Assembly (NCBI GenBank): GCA_022841915.1
Contig: JALHQN010000015.1
Coordinates: forward strand, 1-64,000
From: Burkholderiales bacterium
Lineage (GTDB): Bacteria; Pseudomonadota; Gammaproteobacteria; Burkholderiales; WYBJ01
DNA length: 64,000 bases
Direction of reading: 5' to 3'
In this document: positions 50,321 through 59,530 of the stretch, in pieces
Layout of the letters: each line of letters starts with the position of its first letter
Numbering within the stretch: position 1 is the stretch's first letter
Translations under genes and position numbers: made by a program
The notes under the pieces: model-generated
The model's input: the letters and a program-made list of their open reading frames with translations, nothing else
The model's database searches: none
Told to the model about the DNA's origin: nothing

Positions 50321-51517
50321 TCACCACATCTGGTTGAGCACGTCCACCAGTTCCGACTTGCTTTTGACCTTGCGCGCGTTCTGATGCAGGTAGAAATCTC
50401 CCATGGCATCCTCGGCAATCTTGTCGATGCCGTCCTTGGGCACGCCGACGTCGCGCAGCCGCACCGGCATGTCGAGACTGCGATAGAAATCCTCGATGTA
50501 ATCGGGTGCCTTCAGCGCAGCTTCGCGCTCGGGCAGGCCCTTGCCGACGCCGAGTTCGCGCGCCAGCCGGGCGAGGCCGCCGGTCGTCTGGTCGACGTTG
50601 AAGCGCATGCCCCAGGCGGTGGTGAGCGAATACGATTGGCCGTGGTCGACGTGCGGATAGAGCGTGTCGATCACATGGCCGAACGAGGAAATGATGCCGA
50701 ATGCCCGGCTGCGCATGCCATCGAGCGCGCGATTCGACAGGAACGATGCCGCCACGAGGTTCATGCGCGCGGTCGTGTTGTTCGGATCGGTGCGCATCAA
50801 CGGCAGGCTTTCTAGCGAAATCCGCATGGCATGGAGCAGATCGGCATGCGAGATCGGGTTGGTTTTCGGCGACGCCGCGCCGCACAGAATGCCGCTCAGC
50901 GCTGAGGCCGATGTGCTCTGAAACAGCTCGGCGGGCGCCGTCAGCAGCGCGTCGTCGTCCCAGATCATCGCGAAGGGGCGCGTCTTGGGATCGAACAGCT
51001 CGAGACGGTGATGGCGCTCGACGTCTTTTACAGCGGTGCCGGCGCGGGTCATGGCTGTGCTCGGGGTGGTCACGACCAGAATGTTCGGGATCTTCGGCGC
51101 GAGCAGCTTGGGGCTGACGGGGGCCTGTCCGGGCGGGTATTGCGTGCAGATCTCGTGAATGTCGCCCTTTTCAGCCATCACGATGATGATGGCGCGTGCA
51201 GTCACCATGGCGCTGCCGCCGCCCACCGCGACGATCAGATCGGCGCCCGCTTCCTTCGCCGCCGCCGCGCCGGCGAGCACCGAGGGCAGGGGGGAGGAGG
51301 CTTCGACCCCTGCGAACAAGCCGGCGTACTTCTCGCCGAGATTCGCCTTGATGCGGTCGACGAGATCGGTCTTGGTGGCAACCGACTTGCCGCAGATGAC
51401 GAAGGCGCGCTTCGCCTTGGCGCGGTCGACTTCACTGCGCAACTGGTCGAGCGTGCCTTTGCCCGCATGCAGGCTGAGGGGATACGAGCGATAACGAAAC
51501 GGGCTGACGGCTTCCAT
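50321..51517 (-). CDS. Iron-containing alcohol dehydrogenase family, metal site altered
   Basis: 398 residues; ATG after GGAGGAGTCCTGC. The nucleotide site VAVGGGSAMVTAR and the VVTTPSTAMTRAG segment (usually PTTAGTGSE) place it in the Fe-ADH/maleylacetate reductase superfamily. Where the first two metal ligands normally sit (DALTHAIE) it reads SALSGILC, so Asp and His are missing; the later His residues in SFGHVID and HVDHGQS remain. It may bind metal differently or not at all. Catalysis on a maleylacetate-like substrate is possible. Divergent from a Bug receptor with 157 bp between starts. Confidence 0.82.
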   Translation of the reverse strand: MEAVSPFRYRSYPLSLHAGKGTLDQLRSEVDRAKAKRAFVICGKSVATKTDLVDRIKANLGEKYAGLFAGVEASSPLPSVLAGAAAAKEAGADLIVAVGGGSAMVTARAIIIVMAEKGDIHEICTQYPPGQAPVSPKLLAPKIPNILVVTTPSTAMTRAGTAVKDVERHHRLELFDPKTRPFAMIWDDDALLTAPAELFQSTSASALSGILCGAASPKTNPISHADLLHAMRISLESLPLMRTDPNNTTARMNLVAASFLSNRALDGMRSRAFGIISSFGHVIDTLYPHVDHGQSYSLTTAWGMRFNVDQTTGGLARLARELGVGKGLPEREAALKAPDYIEDFYRSLDMPVRLRDVGVPKDGIDKIAEDAMGDFYLHQNARKVKSKSELVDVLNQMW

Positions 51518-51674
51518 GCAGGACTCCTCCGGGGGCGTGATCTGGGAGCGTATGATACGTGGCAGGCACAAGTGCGCAAAGCGCGGCTCGGTTCGACCGC
51601 AGGTCGGTTGACTCCCGTGCGGCGGTCGATCGATACTTGGCCGCAAACAACTCTCGGACTGGCGACTTACAATC

Positions 51675-52658
51675 ATGAATGCACATTCGTATTGCGTGCG
51701 GATCACGCTGCGCATCGCTGCTGTCATTGCCGTGATGGCGATGGCAGCTTCTGCACTGGCGCAAACCTTTCCCAACCGGCCGCTTCGCGTCGTGGTGCCG
51801 TATCCGCCCGGCGGCAGCAACGACATCATGGGTCGTTTGGTCGGCCAGAAGCTTTCGGAACTTCTGGGCGTGCAGGTGGTGATCGACAACCGTGGTGGGG
51901 GCAACGGGGTGATCGGCACCGAGATCGTGATGCGGGCCCCGGCGGACGGCCACACCATCCTCATCACGTCCACCAACTCCCACCTGATCACTTCGCTGAT
52001 CACCAAGACCGTGTTCCATCCGATCGACGACTTCACCCCGCTGGGTACGATCGACGCGAGCGACAACCTGATGGTCATCCATCCGGGTGTGCCGGCCCAG
52101 AACATGCAGGAGTTCATCGCGCTCGCCAAGGCCAAGCCCGGACACCTCAACTACGCGACTTCGACCACTTCCGGCCTCGTGACGACGGCCATGTTCGCGC
52201 AGAAGGTGGGAATCAAGCTCCAGCACGTTCCCTACAAGGGCGCGGGGCCGGCGCTGAACGATCTCATGGGTGGGCATGTGCAGATGTTCTTCAGCACGCC
52301 GAGCAGCATGGTGGGCCACGTGCGCAACGGTAAAGTGCGCGCGCTCGGCATCACCTCCGATCAGCGCCTGCCGGCGCTGCCGAACGTGCCCACCTTTGCC
52401 GAAGCCGGCGTCACGGATTTCGACGCAAAATCGCTGCGCGGCGTGCTGGCGCCCAAGGGGGCGCCCAAGGCGGCGGTCACCCGCTTGTCGGCTGAACTGC
52501 AGAAGGTGCTGGCCATGCCGGACATCAAGGAGCGGATGGCCATGCACGGCATGGGGGCCTTCTTCATGACGCCGGAGGCGTTCGAGAAGCGCATGCGCGA
52601 GGAGTACGCTCGCTACGCGCAGGTGATCAAGACGATCGAGATCAAAGGCGAGCGTTAG
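51675..52658 (+). CDS. Bug-family receptor next to Fe-ADH-like gene
   Basis: 327 residues with signal peptide ITLRIAAVIAVMAMAASALAQ. Motifs: VPYPPGGSNDIMGR, DNRGGGNG, ADGHTILITSTNS and HVPYKGAGP. The gene starts without a strong ribosome site (a GGCGAC stretch only). A C-terminal basic stretch EKRMREEYARYAQV is usual in the family. Divergent from the dehydrogenase-like gene, convergent with the lipoprotein gene. Confidence 0.87.
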   Translation: MNAHSYCVRITLRIAAVIAVMAMAASALAQTFPNRPLRVVVPYPPGGSNDIMGRLVGQKLSELLGVQVVIDNRGGGNGVIGTEIVMRAPADGHTILITSTNSHLITSLITKTVFHPIDDFTPLGTIDASDNLMVIHPGVPAQNMQEFIALAKAKPGHLNYATSTTSGLVTTAMFAQKVGIKLQHVPYKGAGPALNDLMGGHVQMFFSTPSSMVGHVRNGKVRALGITSDQRLPALPNVPTFAEAGVTDFDAKSLRGVLAPKGAPKAAVTRLSAELQKVLAMPDIKERMAMHGMGAFFMTPEAFEKRMREEYARYAQVIKTIEIKGER

Positions 52659-52824
52659 CCGTTGGTCGGTGGAGACATGCGCCATTGTCGGCGCGTGCGG
52701 CATCGCGCAGTGTTCGGGACTCGAAGCAGGGGAAACTTGCGCAGCGGCGCCGAGCATGCCATGCCCGACGCCGGTGCTCTGTCAGTCGTGCGCAGTCGTG
52801 AGCGCCGTCCTGCGCACGAAGCCG

Positions 52825-53301
52825 TCACTTCACCGTGAACTTCTTGCTGCCTGCCGATGCTTCGCCGAGGAAGATCTCGACCTGGTAGTCGCCGGCGGGC
52901 CAGCCATCAGGCTTGCTGATATGGAACTCGCTGACAGCAGGCGCGGTCGCGTCGATGGTTTGCGTCGATTCGTTGACGACAGCGGTCTGGTCTGCCTTGT
53001 GGTAGGTCCATTTCGCCTTCAATGTCGCTTGACCCGCGCCCTTGGTTTCCACCACGGCGTAGATCGTGTCGGTCTTGGCGAAGCTCTCCGTGGGTTGCTG
53101 GACGCGCTTGTCGGCGTTGAGCGCGTTGCCGAGCGTAATGCTGTCGATGCTGATCACTGCGGGCGCGGGTGCGGGTGCCTGTGCTTCCACCTTGGGCGCT
53201 TCGGCAGCGGGCGGCGGGGGTGGGGGAGCTTCCTGCTTTTGACAGGCGGTTAGGCCGATGGCCAAGGCGGCGAGGGCGAGCAGGCGCGTGTGACGTGTCA
53301 T
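52825..53301 (-). CDS. Lipoprotein, Pro-rich linker plus beta domain
   Basis: 158 residues. Signal peptide LLALAALAIGL with lipobox LTAC (Cys20) shows a lipid-anchored protein. A Pro/Ala-rich spacer (residues 24-48) is followed by a compact domain with KGAGQATLKAKWTYH and a C-terminal DYQVEIFLGEASAGSKKF, which looks like a small immunoglobulin-like beta sandwich. I do not recognise a named family. Thirty bp downstream of the LysM gene on the same strand, so both may serve the cell envelope. Confidence 0.8.
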   Translation of the reverse strand: MTRHTRLLALAALAIGLTACQKQEAPPPPPPAAEAPKVEAQAPAPAPAVISIDSITLGNALNADKRVQQPTESFAKTDTIYAVVETKGAGQATLKAKWTYHKADQTAVVNESTQTIDATAPAVSEFHISKPDGWPAGDYQVEIFLGEASAGSKKFTVK

Positions 53302-53331
53302 CGTTTATGGCTCCTGTGACTGGGGTCTGAA

Positions 53332-53556
53332 TTACTTGGGCGGAATTTTCAGTTTTTGCCCGGGAAAGATCTTGTTCGGGTCCTTCAGGATGTCCTTGTT
53401 CGCCTCGAAGATTCGCGGCCAGTCGTTGGCGTTGCCGTACTCCTGCTGTGCGATTCGGGACAGGCTGTCGCCCGACTTGACCTCGTAGATTTTGCTCGCG
53501 GTCGAACTCGAGCCTGCATTGACATTGGAAAAGTCCGGCATCTCTTCGGCCATCAT
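53332..53556 (-). CDS. Small LysM-domain protein
   Basis: 74 residues with AGAGGAGG in front of two consecutive ATGs. One LysM module occupies residues 24-73: YEVKSGDSLSRIAQQEYGNANDW then FEANKDIL, NKIFPGQKLKIP. No signal peptide, so it resembles the small cytosolic LysM proteins related to the YgaU/BON type rather than a secreted hydrolase. Probably cotranscribed with the lipoprotein gene downstream. Confidence 0.85.
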   Translation of the reverse strand: MMAEEMPDFSNVNAGSSSTASKIYEVKSGDSLSRIAQQEYGNANDWPRIFEANKDILKDPNKIFPGQKLKIPPK

Positions 53557-53916
53557 GGCCTCCTCTTGGCGGTGATTGATGTGCGCGAGGCTTGCGGCAC
53601 GTAGCGGGGAGGTTACGGGAAGGTGCTGCCCGCCGCAATTCGAAGCGGACGCAAATCGGCGCTCGGAATGTAAACAATCGTGCGGCTGCGTCCCAGCCAT
53701 GCAAGAAGCCGAGGGCAGGGTTCGCGACCAAAGGAGAGGCAGGGGAGGCGGATCGGGTGATGCGCTATGCAAAAGTCATGAGCGATGCGCGCATGGCTGC
53801 TCGATCGCATGCGCGGCGGACGAAACCAGACGCTCCAGACCGGTCAGGCAAGGGGGCGTCCTCGGGAGCCCCCCGTCCTGCTCGGCAGAGCGGCGGTTGT
53901 CGTGCCGACGAGTCGA
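53557..53916. other. 360-bp stretch between LysM and ThDP-enzyme genes
   Basis: Short overlapping frames on both strands have no ribosome site or recognisable content. Presumably holds the promoter of the LysM-lipoprotein pair and the 3' end of the enzyme transcript; no clear terminator seen. Confidence 0.4.
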
Positions 53917-55569
53917 TCAGGTCGAATGCGAGGAGAAGGCGACCGTGCCGGCGCGCGCGTTCTCGTCGGTCTTCACGTTGACCAGCGCGACCATGCCCTC
54001 GTCGACCTTCTTCTGCGCCCGCACCAACGCGGGACCAATCTCCTCGGGCTTCTCGACGAACTCGCCATAGCAGCCCAGCGCTTCGGCCATCTTGTCGAAT
54101 CGCGTGTAGCCCAGATTGCGCCCGACTTTCTCCTTCTTCGGATCGGCTGTCCAGCCGCCGTTCAGGCTGATCACCACCAGCACCGGGATCTTGTGGCGCA
54201 CGGCGGTATCGAGTTCCATCGCGTTGAGCCCGAACGATCCATCGCCATGCACCACGATGACTTGCTTGTCGGGGCACGCCACCTTGGCGCCCAGGCCGAA
54301 AGGCAGGCCGACGCCCATCATGCCGAAGGGGCCGGAGTTCAGTCGATGCGCGGGCGCGAACGTCGGCATCGATTGGCGGCCGTAGTTCAGGATCTCCTGG
54401 CCGTCGACCACCAGGATGGCGTCGCGGCGCATGAAGTTCTTCACCTCTTCGCACAGTCGCAGCGGATGAATCGGCGTGGCGTTCATCGCCATGCCGCCGC
54501 TGGTCTCGGTGCGCTTCTTCGCTTCGCCCGCAGCGAGTTTCTTGCGCCAGTCGGCGAAGTTGCCTTCGTCCACACGACCGCGCATGGCGGCGATCAGTTG
54601 TTGCAGGACGGCCTTGCAGTCGCCGACGATGCCGATGTCGACCTTGCGCGGCGAGGATGCGATCTCATCGGCGTCGATGTCGATGCGGGCGATGGTCGCG
54701 CTGGCGGCGAAGCGCGGGGGTGCTGCGTGGTTGATGACATAGTTCATGCGCGTGCCCACCACGAGGATCAGATCCGCGTCGCGGAACGCGGAGGAACGCA
54801 TGGTGAGGAACGAGAGGGGGTGATCGTCGGGCAGCACGCCCCGGCCTTGCGGGGTCGTGTAGAAGGGGATGCCTGCCTGCTCCAGGAAGGCCTGCAGATC
54901 CGTCCAGGCCTGGGACCAGATGACCCCGCTGCCGGTCAATACGATGGGCTGCTTGGCCTTCGCGAGCGCTGCAACGAGTTCCTCGACCCGGGCGGGATCG
55001 CCCATCGGGCGCGGCCGCAGCAGGGAGCGGCCGCTCAAGCTCCAGTCGATCTTCTCTTCGGGAATGGTCTCGTAGAGGATGTCGGCCGGGAAGTCGAGGT
55101 ACACCGGTCCGGGCTTGCCGCCCATCGCTTTCTGGAAGGCCGTGTTCACCATCTCCGGAATGCGTGCGAGGTTGTGGACGCGATCGGCCCACTTGGTGCA
55201 GCCCTTCATGATCGCGAGCTGATCGATCTCCTGGAAGGTCTGCCGGCCGAACTGACTGATGGCGCTCGAGCCGCCGATGGCGACCACGGGCGCACAATCG
55301 ATGAGCGCATTGGCGACGCCGGTGGTGAGGTTGATGACGCCCGGTCCGCTCGCTGCCATGCAGACCGCGGGCTTTTGCTTCAGCCGGCTGTAGGCTTGCG
55401 CCATCAGTGCCGCCGCCTGTTCGTGCCGCACGTCGATGGGGCGCAATCCTTCCTTGGCGCACGAGGCTTCCGCCAGTTGCATCGGCCCGCCCATGATGAA
55501 GAAGAACTCCTCGGTGCCCTCGTTCTTCAACGCTTTTGCCAGTATCTCCGAGCCCGTCAGGTCCGCCAT
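53917..55569 (-). CDS. Thiamine-diphosphate-dependent enzyme (acetolactate synthase/acyl-CoA lyase type)
   Basis: 550 residues, three domains. Catalytic Glu50 in DVRHEQAAA, the central ROK-like domain with LTGSGVIWSQ, and the ThDP-Mg motif from GDGSFGLNAMELDTA to NGGW in the C-terminal third. Complete in length. The partner gene upstream encodes a formyl-CoA-transferase-like protein, the arrangement of oxalate (frc-oxc) operons; but the ThDP motif differs from what I know of oxalyl-CoA decarboxylase (GDSAFGFSGMEIET), so another 2-hydroxyacyl-CoA or 2-oxo acid is equally possible. Confidence 0.87.
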   Translation of the reverse strand: MADLTGSEILAKALKNEGTEEFFFIMGGPMQLAEASCAKEGLRPIDVRHEQAAALMAQAYSRLKQKPAVCMAASGPGVINLTTGVANALIDCAPVVAIGGSSAISQFGRQTFQEIDQLAIMKGCTKWADRVHNLARIPEMVNTAFQKAMGGKPGPVYLDFPADILYETIPEEKIDWSLSGRSLLRPRPMGDPARVEELVAALAKAKQPIVLTGSGVIWSQAWTDLQAFLEQAGIPFYTTPQGRGVLPDDHPLSFLTMRSSAFRDADLILVVGTRMNYVINHAAPPRFAASATIARIDIDADEIASSPRKVDIGIVGDCKAVLQQLIAAMRGRVDEGNFADWRKKLAAGEAKKRTETSGGMAMNATPIHPLRLCEEVKNFMRRDAILVVDGQEILNYGRQSMPTFAPAHRLNSGPFGMMGVGLPFGLGAKVACPDKQVIVVHGDGSFGLNAMELDTAVRHKIPVLVVISLNGGWTADPKKEKVGRNLGYTRFDKMAEALGCYGEFVEKPEEIGPALVRAQKKVDEGMVALVNVKTDENARAGTVAFSSHST

Positions 55570-55648
55570 TGCCGTCTCCTCTGTCCTTCGTTATGGATGT
55601 GGAAGCCGAGCCGGCCGGGACTGCGGCCGGCTCGGGTCCTGCGACTGC

Positions 55649-56878
55649 CTAGATGATTTTCTCGGCGCGCAGTGCACCGATCTGCTCGGCGCTCATGCCT
55701 AGCCAGTCTCGCAGCGCTTCCTCGCTGTGCTGGCCGAGGAGCGGCGCGGGAATCATCTTCGCCTGCTTGCCGCTGTGACGAACAGGCCATCCGAGCATCT
55801 TGAACGGCCCGGTCGGGTGCTCGATGGTCTGGATGACGTCGCGGTTCTCGAAGTCGGGATCGTTGAGCAGTTCGGACGTGTCGCGCACCGCGCCTGCGGG
55901 GATGCCCGCCTGACCCACCAGGCGCATCGCTTCGTACTTGTCGCGCTGGCGTGTCCACGCGGAGATGATCTCGTCGACCTCGTCTTCGTGCTCGACCCGG
56001 GCTTCGCGGGTGTCGTAACGGGGATTGCCGATCAGGTCCGCGCGGCCGATCGTCTCGAGCAGCTTGGGCCAGTGGGTGGGGTTGGCGCGGCTCGTGTAGA
56101 TGTAGACGAAGTCGTTCGGCCCCCCCGGCGCACAGGGGTAGATGTTCGCCGGCGGGTTGTTGCCGCCGACGGACTTGGAGGCTACGCGAGGCGCAGGCTG
56201 CCCCGTCTTGGAGGTCACGCCGAGGGCATTGCGGATGTAATGCATGATGGCGTCTTGCATGCCGACGCTCAGCCGCGCGCCTTCGCCTGTCTCCTTGCGC
56301 CGATAGAGCGAGGAGACGATGCTGATGGCAAGGAGCATTCCAGTGCCCGAATCGCCGAGCGTCGGGCCGGGCTTGGTGGGCGGGCCGTCCGGGTCGCCGG
56401 TGATGCTCATGCTGCCGCCGCACGCCTGCGCGATCATGTCGAAGGCGAGATTCTTCTCGTAGGGACTGCCCTCGCCGAATCCTTTCACCTGACCGTAGAT
56501 GATCCCGGGATTGAGCTTGCTCAGCACGTCGTAACCCAGACCGAGGCGCTCGATCGCGCCGGGCGCGAAATTCTCGACGAAGACGTCCGCCTTGCGGGCC
56601 AGATCCTTGACGATCTCCAGACCGCGCGGCGACTTGAGGTTCACCGTGAGCGAGCGCTTGTTGGAGTTGTACATCAGAAAGTAAGGATCGTCCTTGTGCG
56701 GCTTGGTCGCCCCTGTGCGACGACCTGGATCGCCGCCGGTCGGATTCTCCACCTTGACCACGTCGGCGCCGAGCCAAGCGAGCACCTGAGTGCAGGATGT
56801 GCCGGCTTCGAACTGAGTCAAATCGAGAACGCGCACGCCTTTCAGACAGGCCAGGGCCTCGCGGGTTGTGTTCGTCAT
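55649..56878 (-). CDS. Class III CoA-transferase, formyl-CoA-transferase-like
   Basis: 409 residues; GGAGGAGACC precedes the ATG. N-terminus RVLDLTQFEAGTSCTQVLAWLGADVVKVE and NSNKRSLTVNLK are typical of family III. The catalytic Asp176 lies in LGDSGTG. DPYFLMYNSNKRS is close to Frc. It should move CoA between carboxylic acids through an aspartyl-CoA intermediate. About 80 bp upstream of the ThDP enzyme on the same strand; the two probably act in sequence. Confidence 0.9.
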   Translation of the reverse strand: MTNTTREALACLKGVRVLDLTQFEAGTSCTQVLAWLGADVVKVENPTGGDPGRRTGATKPHKDDPYFLMYNSNKRSLTVNLKSPRGLEIVKDLARKADVFVENFAPGAIERLGLGYDVLSKLNPGIIYGQVKGFGEGSPYEKNLAFDMIAQACGGSMSITGDPDGPPTKPGPTLGDSGTGMLLAISIVSSLYRRKETGEGARLSVGMQDAIMHYIRNALGVTSKTGQPAPRVASKSVGGNNPPANIYPCAPGGPNDFVYIYTSRANPTHWPKLLETIGRADLIGNPRYDTREARVEHEDEVDEIISAWTRQRDKYEAMRLVGQAGIPAGAVRDTSELLNDPDFENRDVIQTIEHPTGPFKMLGWPVRHSGKQAKMIPAPLLGQHSEEALRDWLGMSAEQIGALRAEKII

Positions 56879-57115
56879 GGTCTCCTCCAATGGTGTCGAA
56901 CGTAAATCGGAATGGCAGGCGCGGGGCCTGTGTGCGGTGATCCGTGGACCCGTAAGATCGGCGATCGGCGGCCCCGTCTGTGGCGCATCATCGGTCATGA
57001 ATCGGGATCGGTCAACGGCGCACGGCAGAGGGTGAGATGCGGGTTGCGAGCGTGCGAGAATCGGCCTGCGCGTCCGGCTGCGCGGCCCCGTTTCGTCCAC
57101 GCGATAGGTAAGCTG

Positions 57116-57781
57116 GTGAATCTGCTCGACGACATATTCACGCCCCATGCGCTGCTGCTGGGCACGGTGATGTTCGCCGGCCTGCTTCTGGCGGCGCTGC
57201 GTTCCACTCCGTGGACTTGGCTTGCGGTCGGCGGACGCCAGCATGCGTTCGCCGGTGCCATCGTGACTTGCATGCTGCTCTGGAGCATCTCGGCCAAGCT
57301 CGGCGGTGGTCCGAGCTTCCATCTGCTGGGTGTCACGACGCTCACGCTGATGTTCGGTCCCGCTTTGGCTTTCGTCGCTGCTGCGCTGGCGCTCACGGGC
57401 GTCACGCTCGCGGGGATTGCAGGCTGGGGAGCCTTCGGTGCGAATGCGCTGATCATGGGTGCAGTGCCGATCGCAACCAGCTACGCCATCTACCGGCTGG
57501 TGGATGCACGTCTGCCGAATCACTTCTTCGTCTACGTGCTGCTGTCCGCCTTCGTCAACGGAGCCATCGCGATGCTGGCGAGTCGGATGAGCACGCTCGC
57601 AGTGCTCTGGTTCAGCAGCAGTTCCTCGGGTGCCGTGGCGGTGAGCGATTATGTACTGTCCTCCGTGCTGCTCGCCTGGGGTGAAGCGCTGACCACCGGC
57701 ATGTTCATGACGCTCTTCGTGGTCTACCGGCCGGACTGGGTCAGGCTCTTCGACGACGAGCGTTATCTGATGGGGCGCTGA
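57116..57781 (+). CDS. CbiM-like energy-coupling factor permease
   Basis: 221 residues starting at GTG with AGGTAA upstream; the frame further upstream is not coding. Six to seven hydrophobic segments, with HAFAGAIVTCMLLWSISAKL and GPSFHLLGVTTLTLMFGPALA, a His-containing metal-site-like region, as in cobalt/nickel CbiM proteins. The usual N-terminal His-Ile-Pro-like metal loop of CbiM is not evident (NLLDDIFTPHALLLG instead), and no CbiN, CbiQ or CbiO gene is adjacent. It may be a stand-alone permease with another substrate. Confidence 0.75.
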   Translation: MNLLDDIFTPHALLLGTVMFAGLLLAALRSTPWTWLAVGGRQHAFAGAIVTCMLLWSISAKLGGGPSFHLLGVTTLTLMFGPALAFVAAALALTGVTLAGIAGWGAFGANALIMGAVPIATSYAIYRLVDARLPNHFFVYVLLSAFVNGAIAMLASRMSTLAVLWFSSSSSGAVAVSDYVLSSVLLAWGEALTTGMFMTLFVVYRPDWVRLFDDERYLMGR

Positions 57782-57913
57782 GCCGGTCGGTGTTCGCGCC
57801 CGAACGCGGCGGTATGGGATACTTCGTATCGCGGGCATCCGCGACGAAGCATGAGGGCTTCGCAGGCCTCGCGCCCGAACCTCCTGCACCGATTCAATCC
57901 TTCATGCCAGAGA

Positions 57914-59530
57914 ATGCGCACCTTCGGCTCTTATGACTATGTGATCGTCGGCGGCGGCAGCGCCGGCTGCGTCCTGGCCAACCGCTTGTCGGCGAACCCC
58001 GAGCATTCGGTGCTGCTGCTCGAGGCGGGCGGCAAGGACGACTGGATCTGGATCCACATCCCGATCGGCTACCTTTACTGCATCGGCAATCCACGTACCG
58101 ACTGGTGCTACAAGACCGAACCTGAACCGGGTCTGAACGGGCGCTCGATTCTCTATGCCCGCGGGCGGGTGCTGGGTGGCTCCTCCTCGATCAACGCGAT
58201 GCTCTACCTGCGCGGGCAGGCGAGCGACTACGACCAGTGGGCCCAGCTTACCGGTGACGACCGCTGGTCGTGGTCCGCCGTGCTCCCGGTGTTCAAGGCC
58301 AGCGAAGATCATTGGAGTGGGGGCAGCCAGACGCATGGCGCCGGTGGCGAATGGCGGGTGGAGCGGCAACGGTTGTCCTGGGAGATCCTCGACGTCTTTC
58401 GCGAGGCAGCCGTGGAAGCCGGTGTGGCGAAGATCGACGATTTCAATCGAGGCGATAACGCGGGCAGCGCGAAGTTCGAAGTCAATCAGCGTCGAGGCGT
58501 GCGCGTGAGCGCGGCCAAGGCCTTTCTGCGTCCGGCGCTGGGGCGCCCCAATCTCACGGTGGTCACGGACGCGCAGGCAAGGCGGCTGCGGTGCGAAGGC
58601 ACCCGAGTGCTGGGCCTGGAGTTCGTGCATCGCGGCGAGGCGCTCTTCGCGGGCGCGAGACGAGAGACCATCCTCGCGGCGGGTTCGATCGGATCGCCGC
58701 AGTTGCTGCAGGTGTCCGGCATCGGGCCGGGGGCGCTGCTGCAGCGCCATGGGATAGCGGTCGTCCACGATCTGCCGGGCGTGGGCGAGAACCTGCAGGA
58801 TCACCTGCAGTTGCGCATGGCTTTTCGCGTCGAGCATGCCTTGACGCTCAACACCATGGCGAACTCCTGGTGGGGCAAGGCGCGCATGGCGCTCGAGTAT
58901 GCGCTGCGCAGAACGGGACCTCTGACCATGGCGCCGTCGCAACTCGGCGCGTTCATGAAAAGCGACGAATCGCAAACCAGCGCGAACATCGAGTTCCACG
59001 TGCAGCCGCTGAGCCTCGACAAATTCGGCGATCCGCTGCATCGCTTTCCCGGATTCACGGCGAGCGTCTGCAATCTGCGTCCCACCTCCCGGGGGAGCAT
59101 CCGCATCAAATCTCCGGATTCGGCTGCGCATCCCGCGATCACGCTGAACTATCTCTCGACCGAAGCCGACAAGGGGGTCGCTGTGCAGTCTTTGCGGCTC
59201 GCGCGGCGGATCGTCACTCAGACCCAGGCCATGCAGCGCTTCGAGCCCGATGAATTCCTGCCCGGACCGCAGTTTCAGACCGACGAAGAACTGGTGACTG
59301 CGGCCGGCAATGTCGGAACCACGATCTTTCATCCGGTGGGCACCTGCAAAATGGGGCGCGCCGACGACGACTGGGCTGTGGTGGATTCCGAGCTGCGTGT
59401 CCGCGGCCTGCAGGGTCTGCGCGTGGTCGACGCATCCGTCATGCCGACGATCACCTCGGGCAACACGAATTCGCCGACGATCATGCTCGCGGAACGCGGT
59501 GCCAGCCTCATCATGGCCGCTCACCGATGA
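57914..59530 (+). CDS. GMC-family FAD oxidoreductase
   Basis: 538 residues from the ATG at 57914, where homology begins (SYDYVIVGGGSAGC). Further motifs: ARGRVLGGSSSINAM, LAAGSIGSPQLLQVSGIGP, LPGVGENLQDH and the active-site His in FHPVGTCKMG, then SGNTNSPTIMLAERGA. Choline-dehydrogenase-like alcohol oxidase/dehydrogenase with FAD. It has no signal peptide. It overlaps the next gene by four bases (ATGA), so both products are coupled. Confidence 0.9.
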   Translation: MRTFGSYDYVIVGGGSAGCVLANRLSANPEHSVLLLEAGGKDDWIWIHIPIGYLYCIGNPRTDWCYKTEPEPGLNGRSILYARGRVLGGSSSINAMLYLRGQASDYDQWAQLTGDDRWSWSAVLPVFKASEDHWSGGSQTHGAGGEWRVERQRLSWEILDVFREAAVEAGVAKIDDFNRGDNAGSAKFEVNQRRGVRVSAAKAFLRPALGRPNLTVVTDAQARRLRCEGTRVLGLEFVHRGEALFAGARRETILAAGSIGSPQLLQVSGIGPGALLQRHGIAVVHDLPGVGENLQDHLQLRMAFRVEHALTLNTMANSWWGKARMALEYALRRTGPLTMAPSQLGAFMKSDESQTSANIEFHVQPLSLDKFGDPLHRFPGFTASVCNLRPTSRGSIRIKSPDSAAHPAITLNYLSTEADKGVAVQSLRLARRIVTQTQAMQRFEPDEFLPGPQFQTDEELVTAAGNVGTTIFHPVGTCKMGRADDDWAVVDSELRVRGLQGLRVVDASVMPTITSGNTNSPTIMLAERGASLIMAAHR

